Part shown: positions 9,308 to 20,032 of the stretch, piece by piece
How positions within the stretch are numbered: the stretch's first letter is position 1
Layout: each line of letters begins with the position of its first letter
DNA from: Salipiger sp. IMCC34102
Lineage (GTDB): Bacteria > Pseudomonadota > Alphaproteobacteria > Rhodobacterales > Rhodobacteraceae
Length of the DNA stretch: 64,000 bases
Assembly (NCBI RefSeq): GCF_004145405.1
Contig: NZ_SELQ01000001.1
Coordinates: forward strand, 801,053-865,052
Reading direction: 5' to 3'
Notes under the pieces: model-generated
Database searches by the model: none
Seen by the model: only the letters and a program-made list of their open reading frames with translations
What the model was told of the DNA's origin: nothing
Translations under genes and position numbers: made by a program

Positions 9308-9718
9308 TCAGATGAGAGCGGAAAGAAGCATCAGCATGGTCGCGAGGAAGCCGACGAACCAGATCAGCGACCGCCATGGCATCCAGCCGAAGTAATAGGC
9401 GGGCACGTAGAGGATACGCGCTGCGAGGTAGACCCAGGCGCACCCCGCGGTCAGTCCGGTGGCCTTGTCGCCCAAGGTGAGGACGACCACCGCGAGAGTG
9501 AAGAGGATCAGCCCCTCGAAATGGTTGTTGAGCGCGCGAAAGAGCCGCCCCGTCCCGACGCTGACCTGTTCCTGGATCGGTTTGCCCATGCGCTGCGGGT
9601 CGCGCGGGCTGAGCAGCTTGCCGCCCGGCAGTTCGAGATTGGCGCGGATCGAGACCAGCGCGAATTGCAGGCCCTGCAGCAGGCCGGCGAAGGTGAGGGC
9701 GGTGAGTTCGGGTGTCAT
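9308..9718 (-). CDS. MAPEG-family small membrane protein
   Basis: A 136-residue integral membrane protein with about four hydrophobic segments. It matches bacterial MAPEG proteins in the region GRLFRALNNHFEGLILF and in the closing YYFGWMPWRSLIWFVG segment. Eukaryotic family members conjugate glutathione or make eicosanoids; bacterial homologues mostly have no known role. Start ATG 9718 is chosen because it overlaps the preceding stop; the longer frame runs over that gene. Its place between sucB and lpd is probably co-transcription without a metabolic link. Confidence 0.8.
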   Translation of the reverse strand: MTPELTALTFAGLLQGLQFALVSIRANLELPGGKLLSPRDPQRMGKPIQEQVSVGTGRLFRALNNHFEGLILFTLAVVVLTLGDKATGLTAGCAWVYLAARILYVPAYYFGWMPWRSLIWFVGFLATMLMLLSALI

Positions 9719-9957
9719 GCGGTCCTCAGGAAACGGCCGGTGATCTGTGTACCGGTCTGCGCCTCGGTCTCGAGCCAGGCCTCCGCCTTGTCCCGATCGT
9801 TCACGTCGAAGAGGCACATGACGCTGCGCGCAGCATTGGTGTCGCGCCACATCTGCAACAGGGTCAGGCCCGCCTGCATCCGCTTTTCGGCCTCGGCGTC
9901 GAAACCGGATTTGAAGCTGTCGAAGTCCGAGACCTCGATCGTGGTCAGCAGTTGCAT
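9715..9957 (-). CDS. Small conserved-looking protein in the suc operon
   Basis: Eighty residues beginning MQLLTTIEVSDFDSF. The pattern of a short strand, an acidic/basic helix (SGFDAEAEKRMQAG), strands around LLQMWRDT and SVMCLFDV, and a second helix (RDKAEAWLETE) suggests a compact alpha/beta, ferredoxin-like fold of the antibiotic-monooxygenase or Dabb kind. I cannot name the family. It lies 23 bases after sucB and overlaps the MAPEG start by four bases, which supports a real, coupled gene. Confidence 0.65.
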   Translation of the reverse strand: MQLLTTIEVSDFDSFKSGFDAEAEKRMQAGLTLLQMWRDTNAARSVMCLFDVNDRDKAEAWLETEAQTGTQITGRFLRTA

Positions 9958-9980
9958 GGCGGGCCTTTCCGTGTGGGGCG

Positions 9981-11267
9981 TTACAGGTCCATCAGCAGGC
10001 GACGGGGATCTTCCAACGCCTCTTTCACGCGTACGAGGAAGGTGACCGCGCCCTTGCCGTCGACGATGCGGTGATCGTAGGACAGGGCCAGGTACATCAT
10101 CGGGCGGATCTTGATCTCTCCGTTCACGACCATGGGGCGGTCCTGGATCTTGTGCATGCCCAGGATGCCGGACTGCGGCGGGTTCAGGATGGGCGAGGAC
10201 ATGAGCGAGCCGTAGACGCCGCCGTTCGAGATCGTGAAGGTGCCGCCCTGCATGTCGGCCATCGACAGCTTGCCGTCGCGGGCCTTCTGGCCGGCCTCGT
10301 TGATCGCCTTCTCGATGCCGGCGAAGGACATCTGGTCGGCGTCCTTCAGGACCGGCACGACGAGGCCCGTGGGGGTGCCCACGGCGATGCCCATGTTGAC
10401 GTAGTTCTTGTAGACGACGTGATCGCCGTCGATCTCGGCGTTGACGTCGGGGACTTCGTTCAGGGCGTGGATGCAGGCCTTGGTGAAGAAGGACATGAAG
10501 CCCAGCTTCACGCCGTGCTTCTTGAGGAACAGGTCCTTGTACTCGTTCCGCAGGTCCATGATCGCGCCCATGTCCACCTCGTTGTAGGTGGTCAGCATGG
10601 CGGCGGTGTTCTGCGCCTCCTTCAGGCGGCGGGCGATGGTCTGGCGCAGGCGGGTCATCTTGACCCGCTCCTCGCGGTCGGCCTGATCGACGGCACGCGG
10701 GGCGGCGGGGGCGGGCTTGGGCGCATCCTTGGGCTTGGACAGCGCGGAAAGCACGTCGTCCTTCATGATGCGGCCGTCCTTGCCGGTGCCTTTCACGTCA
10801 TTGCGGGACAGATCGTTCTCGGCCATCAGCTTCTTGGCAGAGGGGGCATCCTCGGGGTCGCGCGGCTTCATCTCCTCGGGGCCGGCGTTCACCGTATCGG
10901 TGCCGCCATCCGCGGGGCTGTCGGTGGGCGCATCGCCGTCGTAGCTGTCGTCGACCTGGTCGGCGTCTTCCTTGCTCTCGTCGGCCTTCGCGTCCGCCTT
11001 CGGTGCATCGGCCTTGGTCGAGGAGACCTCGCCCTCGCCGATCTGCGCCAGCAGGGCGTCGACGCCGACCGTCTCGCCTTCGGCTGCGACGATCTCGGAC
11101 AGGGTGCCGGCGGCGGGCGAGGGAACCTCGACCGTCACCTTGTCGGTTTCCAGCTCGCAGAGCATCTCGTCGACCTCGACGGCGTCGCCGGGCTGCTTGA
11201 ACCAGGTGGCGACGGTGGCCTCGGTGACGGATTCGCCAAGGGTGGGGACGCGGACTTCGGTGCTCAT
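9981..11267 (-). CDS. sucB: Dihydrolipoyllysine-residue succinyltransferase (E2 of 2-oxoglutarate dehydrogenase)
   Basis: A 428-residue E2. The lipoyl domain has its lysine in [10 protein letters not shown] (Lys43). A long Asp/Ser/Pro-rich linker (about 80-125) leads to the peripheral-subunit binding domain ([14 protein letters not shown], about 129-165). The catalytic domain ends in DHRIVDGKG with His399 and Asp403. It transfers succinyl from lipoate to CoA. Start ATG 11267 overlaps the sucA stop (ATGA), so E1 and E2 are translationally coupled; the longer frame runs into sucA. Confidence 0.96.
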   Translation of the reverse strand: MSTEVRVPTLGESVTEATVATWFKQPGDAVEVDEMLCELETDKVTVEVPSPAAGTLSEIVAAEGETVGVDALLAQIGEGEVSSTKADAPKADAKADESKEDADQVDDSYDGDAPTDSPADGGTDTVNAGPEEMKPRDPEDAPSAKKLMAENDLSRNDVKGTGKDGRIMKDDVLSALSKPKDAPKPAPAAPRAVDQADREERVKMTRLRQTIARRLKEAQNTAAMLTTYNEVDMGAIMDLRNEYKDLFLKKHGVKLGFMSFFTKACIHALNEVPDVNAEIDGDHVVYKNYVNMGIAVGTPTGLVVPVLKDADQMSFAGIEKAINEAGQKARDGKLSMADMQGGTFTISNGGVYGSLMSSPILNPPQSGILGMHKIQDRPMVVNGEIKIRPMMYLALSYDHRIVDGKGAVTFLVRVKEALEDPRRLLMDL

Positions 11268-14221
11268 TTCTGGGATCCTTGAAGGTTCAGGGCTTCGGCG
11301 ACGAGAGACGCCTGGGTGGCCTTGTGCTGGCTGGCCAGACCCGTCGCGGGGCTGGCGGATGTGGCGCGGCCCACGTAGGCGGGGCGCGTGTGCTTGGCCT
11401 TGATCCGGCCCAAGCACCATTCGAGGTTGGGTTCCATGAAGGTCCAGGCGCCCTGGTTCTTGGGCTCTTCCTGGCACCAGATCATCTCGGCCCCCTTGAA
11501 CCGCTCCAGCTCGTTCACGGCGGACTGGGCGGGGAAGGGATAGAACTGCTCGAAGCGCAGGATGTAGGTGTTGTCCAGACCAGCTTCGTCACGCGCTTCC
11601 AGCAGGTCGTAGTAGACCTTGCCGGAACACATCACGACGCGTTCGATCTGGTCGTCGGGCTTCAGCGTCAGGTCCGAATGGCCCTTCTGCGCATCGTCCC
11701 AGAGCACGCGGTGGAAGCTCGATCCGGTGGTAAAATCCTCGGCATCCGACACGGCCAGCTTGTGGCGCAACAGCGACTTCGGCGTCATCAGGATCAGCGG
11801 CTTGCGGAAGCTGCGGTGCAACTGACGGCGCAGCAGGTGGAAGTAGTTGGCGGGCGTCGTGCAGTTGGCGACGATCCAGTTGTCGTTGCCGCACATCTGC
11901 AGGAACCGTTCCAGGCGGGCGCTGGAGTGTTCCGGCCCCTGGCCTTCGTAGCCGTGCGGCAGCAGGCAGACGAGGCCCGACATCCGCAGCCACTTCGCCT
12001 CACCCGAGCTGATGAACTGGTCGAACATGATCTGCGCGCCGTTGGCGAAATCGCCGAACTGCGCTTCCCACAGCGTCAGCGCATCGGGTTCGGCAAGACT
12101 GTAGCCGTATTCGAAGCCGAGCACCGCGTATTCCGACAGCATCGAGTCGATGGCTTCGTACTGCGCCTGACCTTCGCGGATATGGTTGAGCGGGAAATAG
12201 CGATCCTCGGTTTCCTGGTCGATCAACGCAGAATGCCGCTGGCTGAACGTGCCTCTCGTGCTGTCCTGCCCCGCGAGGCGCACCGGATAGCCTTCGGTCA
12301 GCAGGGAGCCGAAGGCCAGCGCCTCGCCGGTGGCCCAGTCAAAGCCGGTGCCGGTCTCGAACATCTCCTGCTTGGCCTTCATCAGCCGGTCGATGGTGCG
12401 GTGCGTGTTGAAGCCGTCGGGGGCCTTCACCAGCGCCTTGCCGATCTCCCCCATCGTCTCGGGCTCGATCGCGGTGGCACCGCGCTGGTAGTTCTCCTTG
12501 TCGCGGGCAAGCCCCGACCAGCGGCCGTCCAGCCAGTCGGCCTTGTTGGGCTTGTAGTCCTTCCCGGCTTCGAACTCCTCGTTGAGATGCGCCTGGAAGG
12601 CGGCCTTCATCTCGTCGACCTCGCCCTCGGGGACCAGGTCGTCCTTTACCAGACGCTCGGTGTATAGCGTCAGGGTGGTCTTCTGCTTCTTGATCTTCTT
12701 GTACATCACCGGGTTGGTGAACATCGGCTCGTCGCCTTCGTTGTGACCGAAGCGGCGGTAGCAGATGATGTCGAGCACCACGTCCTTGTGGAACTTCTGG
12801 CGGAACTCAGTGGCGATGCGGGCCGCGTGGACGACCGCTTCCGGATCGTCGCCGTTCACGTGGAAGATCGGTGCCTCGACCATCAGCGCGATATCGGTGG
12901 GATAAGGCGACGTGCGCGAGAAGTGCGGAGAGGTGGTGAAACCGATCTGGTTGTTCACGACGATATGCATGGTCCCGCCGGTGCGGTGTCCGCGAATGCC
13001 CGACATCTGGAAGCCCTCGGCCACCACGCCCTGGCCCGCGAAGGCCGCGTCGCCGTGCAGCAGCACGCCCATGACCTTGGTGCGGTCCGTGTCGTTGCGC
13101 TGGGCCTGCTTGGCGCGCACCTTGCCAAGCACGACGGGGTTCACCGCCTCCAGGTGGCTGGGGTTCGCGGTCAGCGACAGGTGCACCTCGTTGCCGTCGA
13201 ACTCCCGGTCCGAAGAGGCGCCCAGGTGATACTTCACGTCGCCGGAGCCTTCGACGTCCTCTGGCTTGAAGCTGCCGCCTTGAAACTCGTTGAAGATCGC
13301 GCGATAGGGCTTGCCCATCACGTTGGCGAGGACCGACAGGCGGCCACGGTGCGGCATGCCGATGACGATTTCTTCCAGGCCCATCTGGCCGCCGCGCTTG
13401 ATGATCTGCTCCATCGCGGGGATCAGCGATTCCCCCCCGTCGAGGCCGAAGCGCTTGGTGCCCATGTATTTGACGTGCAGGAACTTCTCGAAGCCTTCCG
13501 CCTCGACCAGCTTGTTCAGGATCGCCTTGCGACCGTTCTGGGTGAAGGTGATCTCCTTGCCCAGCCCCTCGATCCGCTCCTTCAGCCAGGCGGCCTCGTC
13601 CGGGTTCGAGATGTGCATGTACTGCAGCGCAAAGGGGCCGCAGTAGGTGCGCTTCACGATGGCCATGATCTCGGTCATCGTGGCGACTTCGAGACCCAGT
13701 ACGTTGTCGATGAAGATCGGACGATCCATGTCCGCGGCCTTGAACCCGTAAGACGCGGGATCCAGTTCCGGGTGCGGTGCGTTCGAGCGCATGCCAAGGG
13801 GATCGAGATCGGCGATCAGGTGGCCGCGGATGCGATAGGCACGGATGATCATCAACGCGCGGATCGAATCGAGCACCGCCGCGCGCAGCTGGCCTTCGGT
13901 CAGGGTGGCGCCCTTCTCGGCGGCCTTCGCCTCGATCTTCTTGGCGGCCGCGGCGGGTTCGGTCGTCCATTGACCGTCCATCGCCGCGGTGAGGTCGTCG
14001 TTGGGGATGGGGGGCCAGTCGGGCCGCGCCCAGGAGGGGCCCGCCGCCTCGGCCGAGGCATCCTCGGCGTCGCCCAGCGACTTGAAGAAGGTCCGCCAGC
14101 TTTCGTCGACCGCCCCTTCGTCCTGCGCGTAACGGGCGTAAAGCTGTTCGACGTATTCGGCGTTGTGGCCCTGCAGGAAGCTGGAGCCGTGGAAGACGTC
14201 GTTGGAGGATTGCTCGGTCAT
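11264..14221 (-). CDS. sucA: 2-oxoglutarate dehydrogenase E1 component
   Basis: A 985-residue thiamine-diphosphate decarboxylase, normal length for the family. It decarboxylates 2-oxoglutarate and succinylates E2. Visible features are the N-terminal E2-binding segment ([16 protein letters not shown]), the active-site loop IGMPHRGRL (288-295), the ThDP motif beginning [10 protein letters not shown] and ending VVNNQ (389-425), and the C-terminal [10 protein letters not shown] stretch. It follows sucD by 75 bases that hold a strong hairpin, and overlaps sucB by four. Confidence 0.97.
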   Translation of the reverse strand: MTEQSSNDVFHGSSFLQGHNAEYVEQLYARYAQDEGAVDESWRTFFKSLGDAEDASAEAAGPSWARPDWPPIPNDDLTAAMDGQWTTEPAAAAKKIEAKAAEKGATLTEGQLRAAVLDSIRALMIIRAYRIRGHLIADLDPLGMRSNAPHPELDPASYGFKAADMDRPIFIDNVLGLEVATMTEIMAIVKRTYCGPFALQYMHISNPDEAAWLKERIEGLGKEITFTQNGRKAILNKLVEAEGFEKFLHVKYMGTKRFGLDGGESLIPAMEQIIKRGGQMGLEEIVIGMPHRGRLSVLANVMGKPYRAIFNEFQGGSFKPEDVEGSGDVKYHLGASSDREFDGNEVHLSLTANPSHLEAVNPVVLGKVRAKQAQRNDTDRTKVMGVLLHGDAAFAGQGVVAEGFQMSGIRGHRTGGTMHIVVNNQIGFTTSPHFSRTSPYPTDIALMVEAPIFHVNGDDPEAVVHAARIATEFRQKFHKDVVLDIICYRRFGHNEGDEPMFTNPVMYKKIKKQKTTLTLYTERLVKDDLVPEGEVDEMKAAFQAHLNEEFEAGKDYKPNKADWLDGRWSGLARDKENYQRGATAIEPETMGEIGKALVKAPDGFNTHRTIDRLMKAKQEMFETGTGFDWATGEALAFGSLLTEGYPVRLAGQDSTRGTFSQRHSALIDQETEDRYFPLNHIREGQAQYEAIDSMLSEYAVLGFEYGYSLAEPDALTLWEAQFGDFANGAQIMFDQFISSGEAKWLRMSGLVCLLPHGYEGQGPEHSSARLERFLQMCGNDNWIVANCTTPANYFHLLRRQLHRSFRKPLILMTPKSLLRHKLAVSDAEDFTTGSSFHRVLWDDAQKGHSDLTLKPDDQIERVVMCSGKVYYDLLEARDEAGLDNTYILRFEQFYPFPAQSAVNELERFKGAEMIWCQEEPKNQGAWTFMEPNLEWCLGRIKAKHTRPAYVGRATSASPATGLASQHKATQASLVAEALNLQGSQK

Positions 14222-14265
14222 CTCGTCACCTGACGGTCGGGCGGGCGGTCCCGCCTGTGGAGGTC

Positions 14266-14290
14266 GGGGCGGGCGCCTGTCGCCCGCCCC
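14266..14290 (-). other. Perfect hairpin between sucD and sucA
   Basis: A ten-base arm GGGGCGGGCG and its exact complement flank a five-base loop, six bases after the sucD stop and 44 bases before sucA. No T-run follows. It may protect the sucD mRNA end, guide processing, or partly stop transcription before sucA. Confidence 0.6.
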
Positions 14291-14296
14291 CGTTGC

Positions 14297-15184
14297 TCAG
14301 TTCTTGTCGATCGCTTCTAGGACCGCTTCGCCCAAAGAGGCGGGGCTTTCGGCGACCACGATCCCGGCGGATTTCATCGCCTCGATCTTGCTTTCCGCGT
14401 CGCCCTTGCCGCCCGCGACGATGGCGCCCGCGTGGCCCATGCGGCGGCCCGGGGGGGCGGTGCGGCCCGCGATGAAGCCGGCGGTGGGTTTCCAGCGGCC
14501 CTTCTTGCGCTGTTCGGCCAGGAACTCGGCGGCCTCTTCCTCGGCGGAGCCGCCGATCTCGCCGATCATGATGATCGACTGCGTCTCGTCGTCGTCGAGG
14601 AACATGTCGAGGATGTCGATATGCTCGGTCCCCTTGATCGGATCACCGCCGATGCCGACGGCGGTCGACTGGCCCAGGCCGCTGTCGGAGGTCTGCTTGA
14701 CCGCCTCGTAGGTCAGCGTGCCGGAGCGGCTGACGACGCCGACGGACCCGCGCGAGTGGATGTGGCCCGGCATGATGCCGATCTTGCAGGCACCGGGCGT
14801 GATGACGCCGGGGCAGTTCGGTCCGATCAACCGGCTGGAGGAGCCGTCGAGCGCGCGCTTCACACGCATCATGTCCAGCACGGGAATGCCTTCGGTGATG
14901 CAGATGATCAGTTCGATCTGCGCGTCGATCGCCTCCAGGATGGAATCGGCGGCGAAGGGGGGCGGCACGTAGATGACGCTGGCGTTGGCCTCGGTCTTGG
15001 CGCGCGCCTCGTGGACGCTGTTGAAGACCGGCAGATCGAGGTGCGTCTGCCCGCCTTTGCCGGGGGTGACGCCGCCCACCATCTTGGTGCCGTAGGCAAT
15101 GGCCTGCTCGGTGTGGAACGTGCCCTGCGAGCCGGTGAGGCCCTGGCAGATCACGCGGGTGTTTTCGTCGACGAGAATGGCCAT
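14297..15184 (-). CDS. sucD: Succinate-CoA ligase alpha subunit
   Basis: A 295-residue subunit that binds CoA and carries the phosphohistidine. The N-terminal Rossmann CoA site ([16 protein letters not shown]), the GGVTPGKGG segment, and the active-site [17 protein letters not shown] (His251) are all present. With SucC it makes ATP or GTP from succinyl-CoA. It follows the small lipoprotein gene and precedes sucA in the same operon. Confidence 0.97.
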   Translation of the reverse strand: MAILVDENTRVICQGLTGSQGTFHTEQAIAYGTKMVGGVTPGKGGQTHLDLPVFNSVHEARAKTEANASVIYVPPPFAADSILEAIDAQIELIICITEGIPVLDMMRVKRALDGSSSRLIGPNCPGVITPGACKIGIMPGHIHSRGSVGVVSRSGTLTYEAVKQTSDSGLGQSTAVGIGGDPIKGTEHIDILDMFLDDDETQSIIMIGEIGGSAEEEAAEFLAEQRKKGRWKPTAGFIAGRTAPPGRRMGHAGAIVAGGKGDAESKIEAMKSAGIVVAESPASLGEAVLEAIDKN

Positions 15185-15234
15185 TTCTGTGTCCTTGCAG
15201 TCGGTGTTGGACGGCGTCCGTCAGGCGGCCGCGG

Positions 15235-15426
15235 TCAGTTCATTTTGGTCCCCTCGAGCGCGGGATCGACGTCGATGATGGCGTCGTCGTTGTCGCGTTC
15301 GGAGGCCGAGGTTCCGGGGATGACGGGGCCCGACAGGATCGTGTCGGGGCGCGCGTCGGGTTGCGAAGCTACGTTGTCGCAGGCGGTCAGAAGGGCGCCG
15401 GCGGCGATCAGGGTCAGCAATTTCAT
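15235..15426 (-). CDS. Small lipoprotein within the suc operon
   Basis: A 63-residue peptide beginning MKLLTLIAAGALLTAC: a short lysine n-region, a hydrophobic core and a lipobox LLTAC with Cys16. The mature part (about 48 residues) is acidic, Asp/Pro rich and has no recognisable domain. It lies between sucC and sucD, 50 bases before sucD, in the same direction. It may be an envelope or entericidin-like small lipoprotein; no function can be assigned. The lipobox and operon position support a true gene. Confidence 0.72.
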   Translation of the reverse strand: MKLLTLIAAGALLTACDNVASQPDARPDTILSGPVIPGTSASERDNDDAIIDVDPALEGTKMN

Positions 15427-15493
15427 GGCTTGGTCCTTTCCAGAGTTACCAGGGTCATGAACGCATCGGACGGCGCTTGGGTCCGTCCGCTGA

Positions 15494-15536
15494 GGTCTCC
15501 GGCCACGCGGCCCGACACGCGGGTCGGCCGGAGACC
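15494..15536 (-). other. Perfect inverted repeat just after sucC
   Basis: Eleven-base arms GGTCTCCGGCC and GGCCGGAGACC enclose 21 bases that can pair further (CCCG/CGGG). It starts 12 bases beyond the sucC stop and lies before the lipoprotein gene. It lacks a T-tract, so it is more likely an mRNA processing or stabilising element, or a leaky terminator, than a full stop. Confidence 0.6.
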
Positions 15537-15547
15537 CGTTGCTTGGC

Positions 15548-16741
15548 CTAGCCCTTCACCGCCTTCACGATCTTCTGCGCGCCGTCCTTGAGGTCGTCGG
15601 CGGCGATCACGTCGAGGCCGGAGTTCTGGATGATCTCCTTGCCCTTCTCGACGTTCGTGCCTTCGAGGCGCACGACCAAAGGGACCTTCAACCCGACCTC
15701 CTTCACCGCGGCGATGACGCCTTCGGCGATGACGTCGCAGCGCATGATACCACCGAAGATGTTGACCAGGATCCCCTTCACGTTCGGATCAGAGGTGATG
15801 ATCTTGAAGGCTTCCGTCACCTTCTCCTTCGTGGCACCGCCGCCCACGTCGAGGAAGTTCGCAGGCTCCGCCCCGTAGAGCTTGATGATATCCATCGTCG
15901 CCATCGCGAGGCCCGCGCCGTTGACCATGCAGCCGATCTCGCCGTCGAGCGCGATGTAGTTCAGATCGTACTTGGAGGCCTGAAGTTCCTTGGCATCCTC
16001 CTCGGTCTCGTCGCGCAGGGCGGCGACGTCGGAGTGGCGATAGATCGCGTTGCCATCGAAGCTGACCTTGGCGTCGAGCACCTTCAGATCGCCCTTGTCG
16101 GTCACGATCAGGGGGTTGATCTCCAGCATCTCCATGTCCTTCTCGACGAAGGCCTTGTAGAGAATGCCCATCAGTTGCACGCATTGCTTCACCTGCGCGC
16201 CTTCCAGGCCCAGCGCGAAGGCCACGCGGCGGCCGTGGAACGGCTGGTAGCCGGACGCGGGGTCGACGGTAAAGTTCAGGATCTTCTCGGGCGTCTTGTC
16301 GGCGACTTCCTCGATGTCCATGCCGCCTTCGGTCGAGCAGACGAACCCGATGCTGGAGGTCGCGCGATCGACCAGCAGGGCGAGGTAGAGCTCACGCTCG
16401 ATGTCGCTTCCGTCCTCGATGTAGATGCGGTTGACCTGCTTGCCCGCGGGGCCGGTCTGGTGCGTGACCAGTGTGCGACCCAGCATCTTCTTGGCTTCCT
16501 CGGCGGCCTCCTCGACCGACTTGGCCAGGCGCACACCGCCCTTTTCGCCGGCGTCGGCTTCCTTGAAGCTGCCCTTGCCGCGGCCGCCCGCGTGGATCTG
16601 GGCCTTCACGACCCAAAGCGGTCCGTCCAGTTCTCCGGCGGCGGTCTTGGCCTCTTCGGCGCGGGTGACGGGGCGACCGTCGCTGACCGGGGCGCCGTAC
16701 TGACGCAACAGGGCCTTGGCCTGATATTCGTGGATGTTCAT
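15548..16741 (-). CDS. sucC: Succinate-CoA ligase beta subunit
   Basis: A 397-residue ATP-grasp subunit. It starts [16 protein letters not shown], the invariant family start, which fixes the ATG at 16741 although the frame stays open further upstream. The nucleotide-binding [14 protein letters not shown], the ATP-grasp core ([12 protein letters not shown]) and the C-terminal [15 protein letters not shown] are visible. It is the first gene of the suc operon, and the operator-like palindromes lie about 100 bases before it. Confidence 0.97.
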   Translation of the reverse strand: MNIHEYQAKALLRQYGAPVSDGRPVTRAEEAKTAAGELDGPLWVVKAQIHAGGRGKGSFKEADAGEKGGVRLAKSVEEAAEEAKKMLGRTLVTHQTGPAGKQVNRIYIEDGSDIERELYLALLVDRATSSIGFVCSTEGGMDIEEVADKTPEKILNFTVDPASGYQPFHGRRVAFALGLEGAQVKQCVQLMGILYKAFVEKDMEMLEINPLIVTDKGDLKVLDAKVSFDGNAIYRHSDVAALRDETEEDAKELQASKYDLNYIALDGEIGCMVNGAGLAMATMDIIKLYGAEPANFLDVGGGATKEKVTEAFKIITSDPNVKGILVNIFGGIMRCDVIAEGVIAAVKEVGLKVPLVVRLEGTNVEKGKEIIQNSGLDVIAADDLKDGAQKIVKAVKG

Positions 16742-17043
16742 CGCGCGTCCTTCGTCTGGATCAGTTTGTCGCAGAGTTGCACATAGGGCACCGAACCTGA
16801 ACGGCCCATGAAGATCAACCGGCGGAAATCCGACATATGTGATCACGGCGGAAATTCGCGTGATCACATTACTGGTCGGCGTGTCGATCTACCGTATGCG
16901 ACGGCCTTGCTTTTGCCGCTATTGCGGGCGCTTGCGCGTGAAAGAGTCGTGGAAAGCGCGCCGGAACTGGTGGGGGAGCGGGCCGTTTCTCCATCCTCCC
17001 GAAGTCCTTTGTCCCTCTCGGTGGAACGCAAGTACCGGACACG
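16742..17043 (-). promoter_or_regulatory. suc operon upstream region
   Basis: About 300 bases between sucC and the mdh terminator hold no gene that looks coded. The notable content is the paired GTGATCAC element, annotated separately, followed on the minus strand by about 95 bases to the sucC ATG. Because a strong terminator closes mdh upstream, sucC must have its own promoter here. I could not place a confident -35/-10 pair. Confidence 0.6.
16837..16869. promoter_or_regulatory. Paired GTGATCAC operator upstream of sucC
   Basis: Two copies of the 8-base palindrome GTGATCAC sit at 16839-16846 and 16860-16867, start to start 21 bp. Together they form a larger perfect inverted repeat with arms ATGTGATCACG and CGTGATCACAT around 11 bases. 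The spacing of two helical turns puts both sites on one DNA face. The same arrangement occurs before sdhC. It does not match the CRP (TGTGA-N6-TCACA) or FNR (TTGAT-N4-ATCAA) patterns. Confidence 0.7.
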
Positions 17044-17077
17044 AAAAAGCGCGCCGGACCTCGCGATCCGGCGCGCT
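17044..17077 (-). terminator. Intrinsic terminator of mdh
   Basis: An 11-bp perfect stem (AGCGCGCCGGA at 17048-17058 and complement at 17067-17077) with an eight-base loop is followed on the minus strand by five T. It begins 46 bases after the mdh stop and separates mdh from the suc operon transcript. Confidence 0.85.
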
Positions 17078-17123
17078 CATGTCGATGTCACGGCCCCGCG
17101 AAGGGGTGCCGCTGAATTGGATA

Positions 17124-18976
<1,853 letters not shown>

Positions 18977-19007
18977 AAAGGGCCGCTCCCGAAGGAGCGG
19001 CCCAGAT
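18977..19007 (-). terminator. Intrinsic terminator with UUCG-type loop
   Basis: A perfect 10-bp stem (18980-18989 with 18994-19003) has loop TTCG on the minus strand closed by C-G, an exceptionally stable tetraloop, and is followed there by TTTT. It ends the PRC-barrel gene transcript 24 bases after its stop, and the stem abuts the TauE gene stop, so it may serve both directions. Confidence 0.88.
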
Positions 19008-19026
19008 CTCGTTCGAGACGCAGCGA

Positions 19027-19803
19027 TTACATATCGCCTTCGTACTCTTCCATCGCTTCCAGCTGCTCTTCGGTTTCCTGCACGAAGACACGGATGTCTT
19101 CGCCATCGACCTGCTGCATCAGCGTGACGGTGTCGAATGCAAGGGCAACCGGCTTTTCACCGATGCCGAGGAAGCCGCCCACGTCGATGATGACGTCGGT
19201 GATCTGGCCTTCGGCGGTCACGACGAAGTCGTTGATGTTGCCAAGCTCGTTCATGTCACCACCGTAGACCGCGGCTCCCTGGATCTGCTCGACGGTCGCG
19301 CCTTCCGAGGACATCTCGGCGTAGCCTTCCATCGGGGAGATCATGCCGGCTTCGTCGGTCATGGTGCCGTCGTCCATCATGGCGCCGTCATCCGCAACCG
19401 TGCCGCCGGTGGCCATTCCGTCGTCGTCCATCATGGTGCCGTCGTCGGTCATCGCGCCGTCATCGGTCATGGTCGAGTCTTCCTCGACCATCGCACCGTC
19501 GTCGGTCATGGTCGTATCTTCTTCGGCCATCGCGCCGTCGTCGGTCATGGTCTCTTCTTCGGCCATGGCACCGTCATCGGTCATCGCGTCCGTGTCGGAC
19601 ATCTCTTCGTCTTCGACCGTCAGCTCGCCTTCTGCAGCGGCTTCACCTTCGGGCTCGACGGGCTCGATCTCCTGGACCGTTTCACCGTCTTCGGTTTCGG
19701 TCATCTCGGCATCGGTGTCCGTCTCGGTCGTGGTTTCGGTCTGAGCGATGGCGCCGCTGGCAATCAGCATCGCGATCGCGGTGGAGGAAATAAGGGTTTT
19801 CAT
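19027..19803 (-). CDS. Exported PRC-barrel protein with Asp/Met-rich repeats
   Basis: A 258-residue secreted protein. Residues 1-20 are a signal peptide (ending SGAIA-Q). Residues 21-157 are very acidic, threonine-rich and built on a heptad-like unit MTDDGAM: exact copies at 74-80, 86-92, 99-105 and 112-118, with variants at 118-124, 136-142 and 142-148. A PRC-barrel domain follows (about 158-240; GNINDFVVTAEGQITDVIIDVGG). PRC-barrel proteins with signal peptides are common in this order and of unclear role. The repeats might bind cations, but that is only inference from composition. The gene ends at a strong terminator. Confidence 0.85.
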   Translation of the reverse strand: MKTLISSTAIAMLIASGAIAQTETTTETDTDAEMTETEDGETVQEIEPVEPEGEAAAEGELTVEDEEMSDTDAMTDDGAMAEEETMTDDGAMAEEDTTMTDDGAMVEEDSTMTDDGAMTDDGTMMDDDGMATGGTVADDGAMMDDGTMTDEAGMISPMEGYAEMSSEGATVEQIQGAAVYGGDMNELGNINDFVVTAEGQITDVIIDVGGFLGIGEKPVALAFDTVTLMQQVDGEDIRVFVQETEEQLEAMEEYEGDM

Positions 19804-20032
19804 TTTAACAACCTTCTCTTCATGTTACGAGAAAACCTCCCAGTCTTCCCATCTGGCCAGTCAACTTTCGATGCGGTCGAATGGTTGCATGGACAAATGA
19901 TGACACACGCTCGGATAGGCGGGTTTTGGCCCATGGCGCCGGCAAACCGCTTACGCACAGGGTCATTCGTTTGGGGTTGAACAATCCGGTCGGGGCGTGC
20001 CATCAAAACGCAATAATATTGCGAGGCGACCC
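19804..20032. promoter_or_regulatory. Divergent promoter region between PRC-barrel gene and mcl2
   Basis: No gene is seen in these 229 bases. Next to the mcl2 start lies the palindrome CGCAATA-A-TATTGCG at 20009-20023 (perfect 7-base arms, one-base centre), nine bases before the ATG, where a bound protein would block transcription or translation start. The sequence is more AT-rich than its surroundings near both gene starts. Confidence 0.5.
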
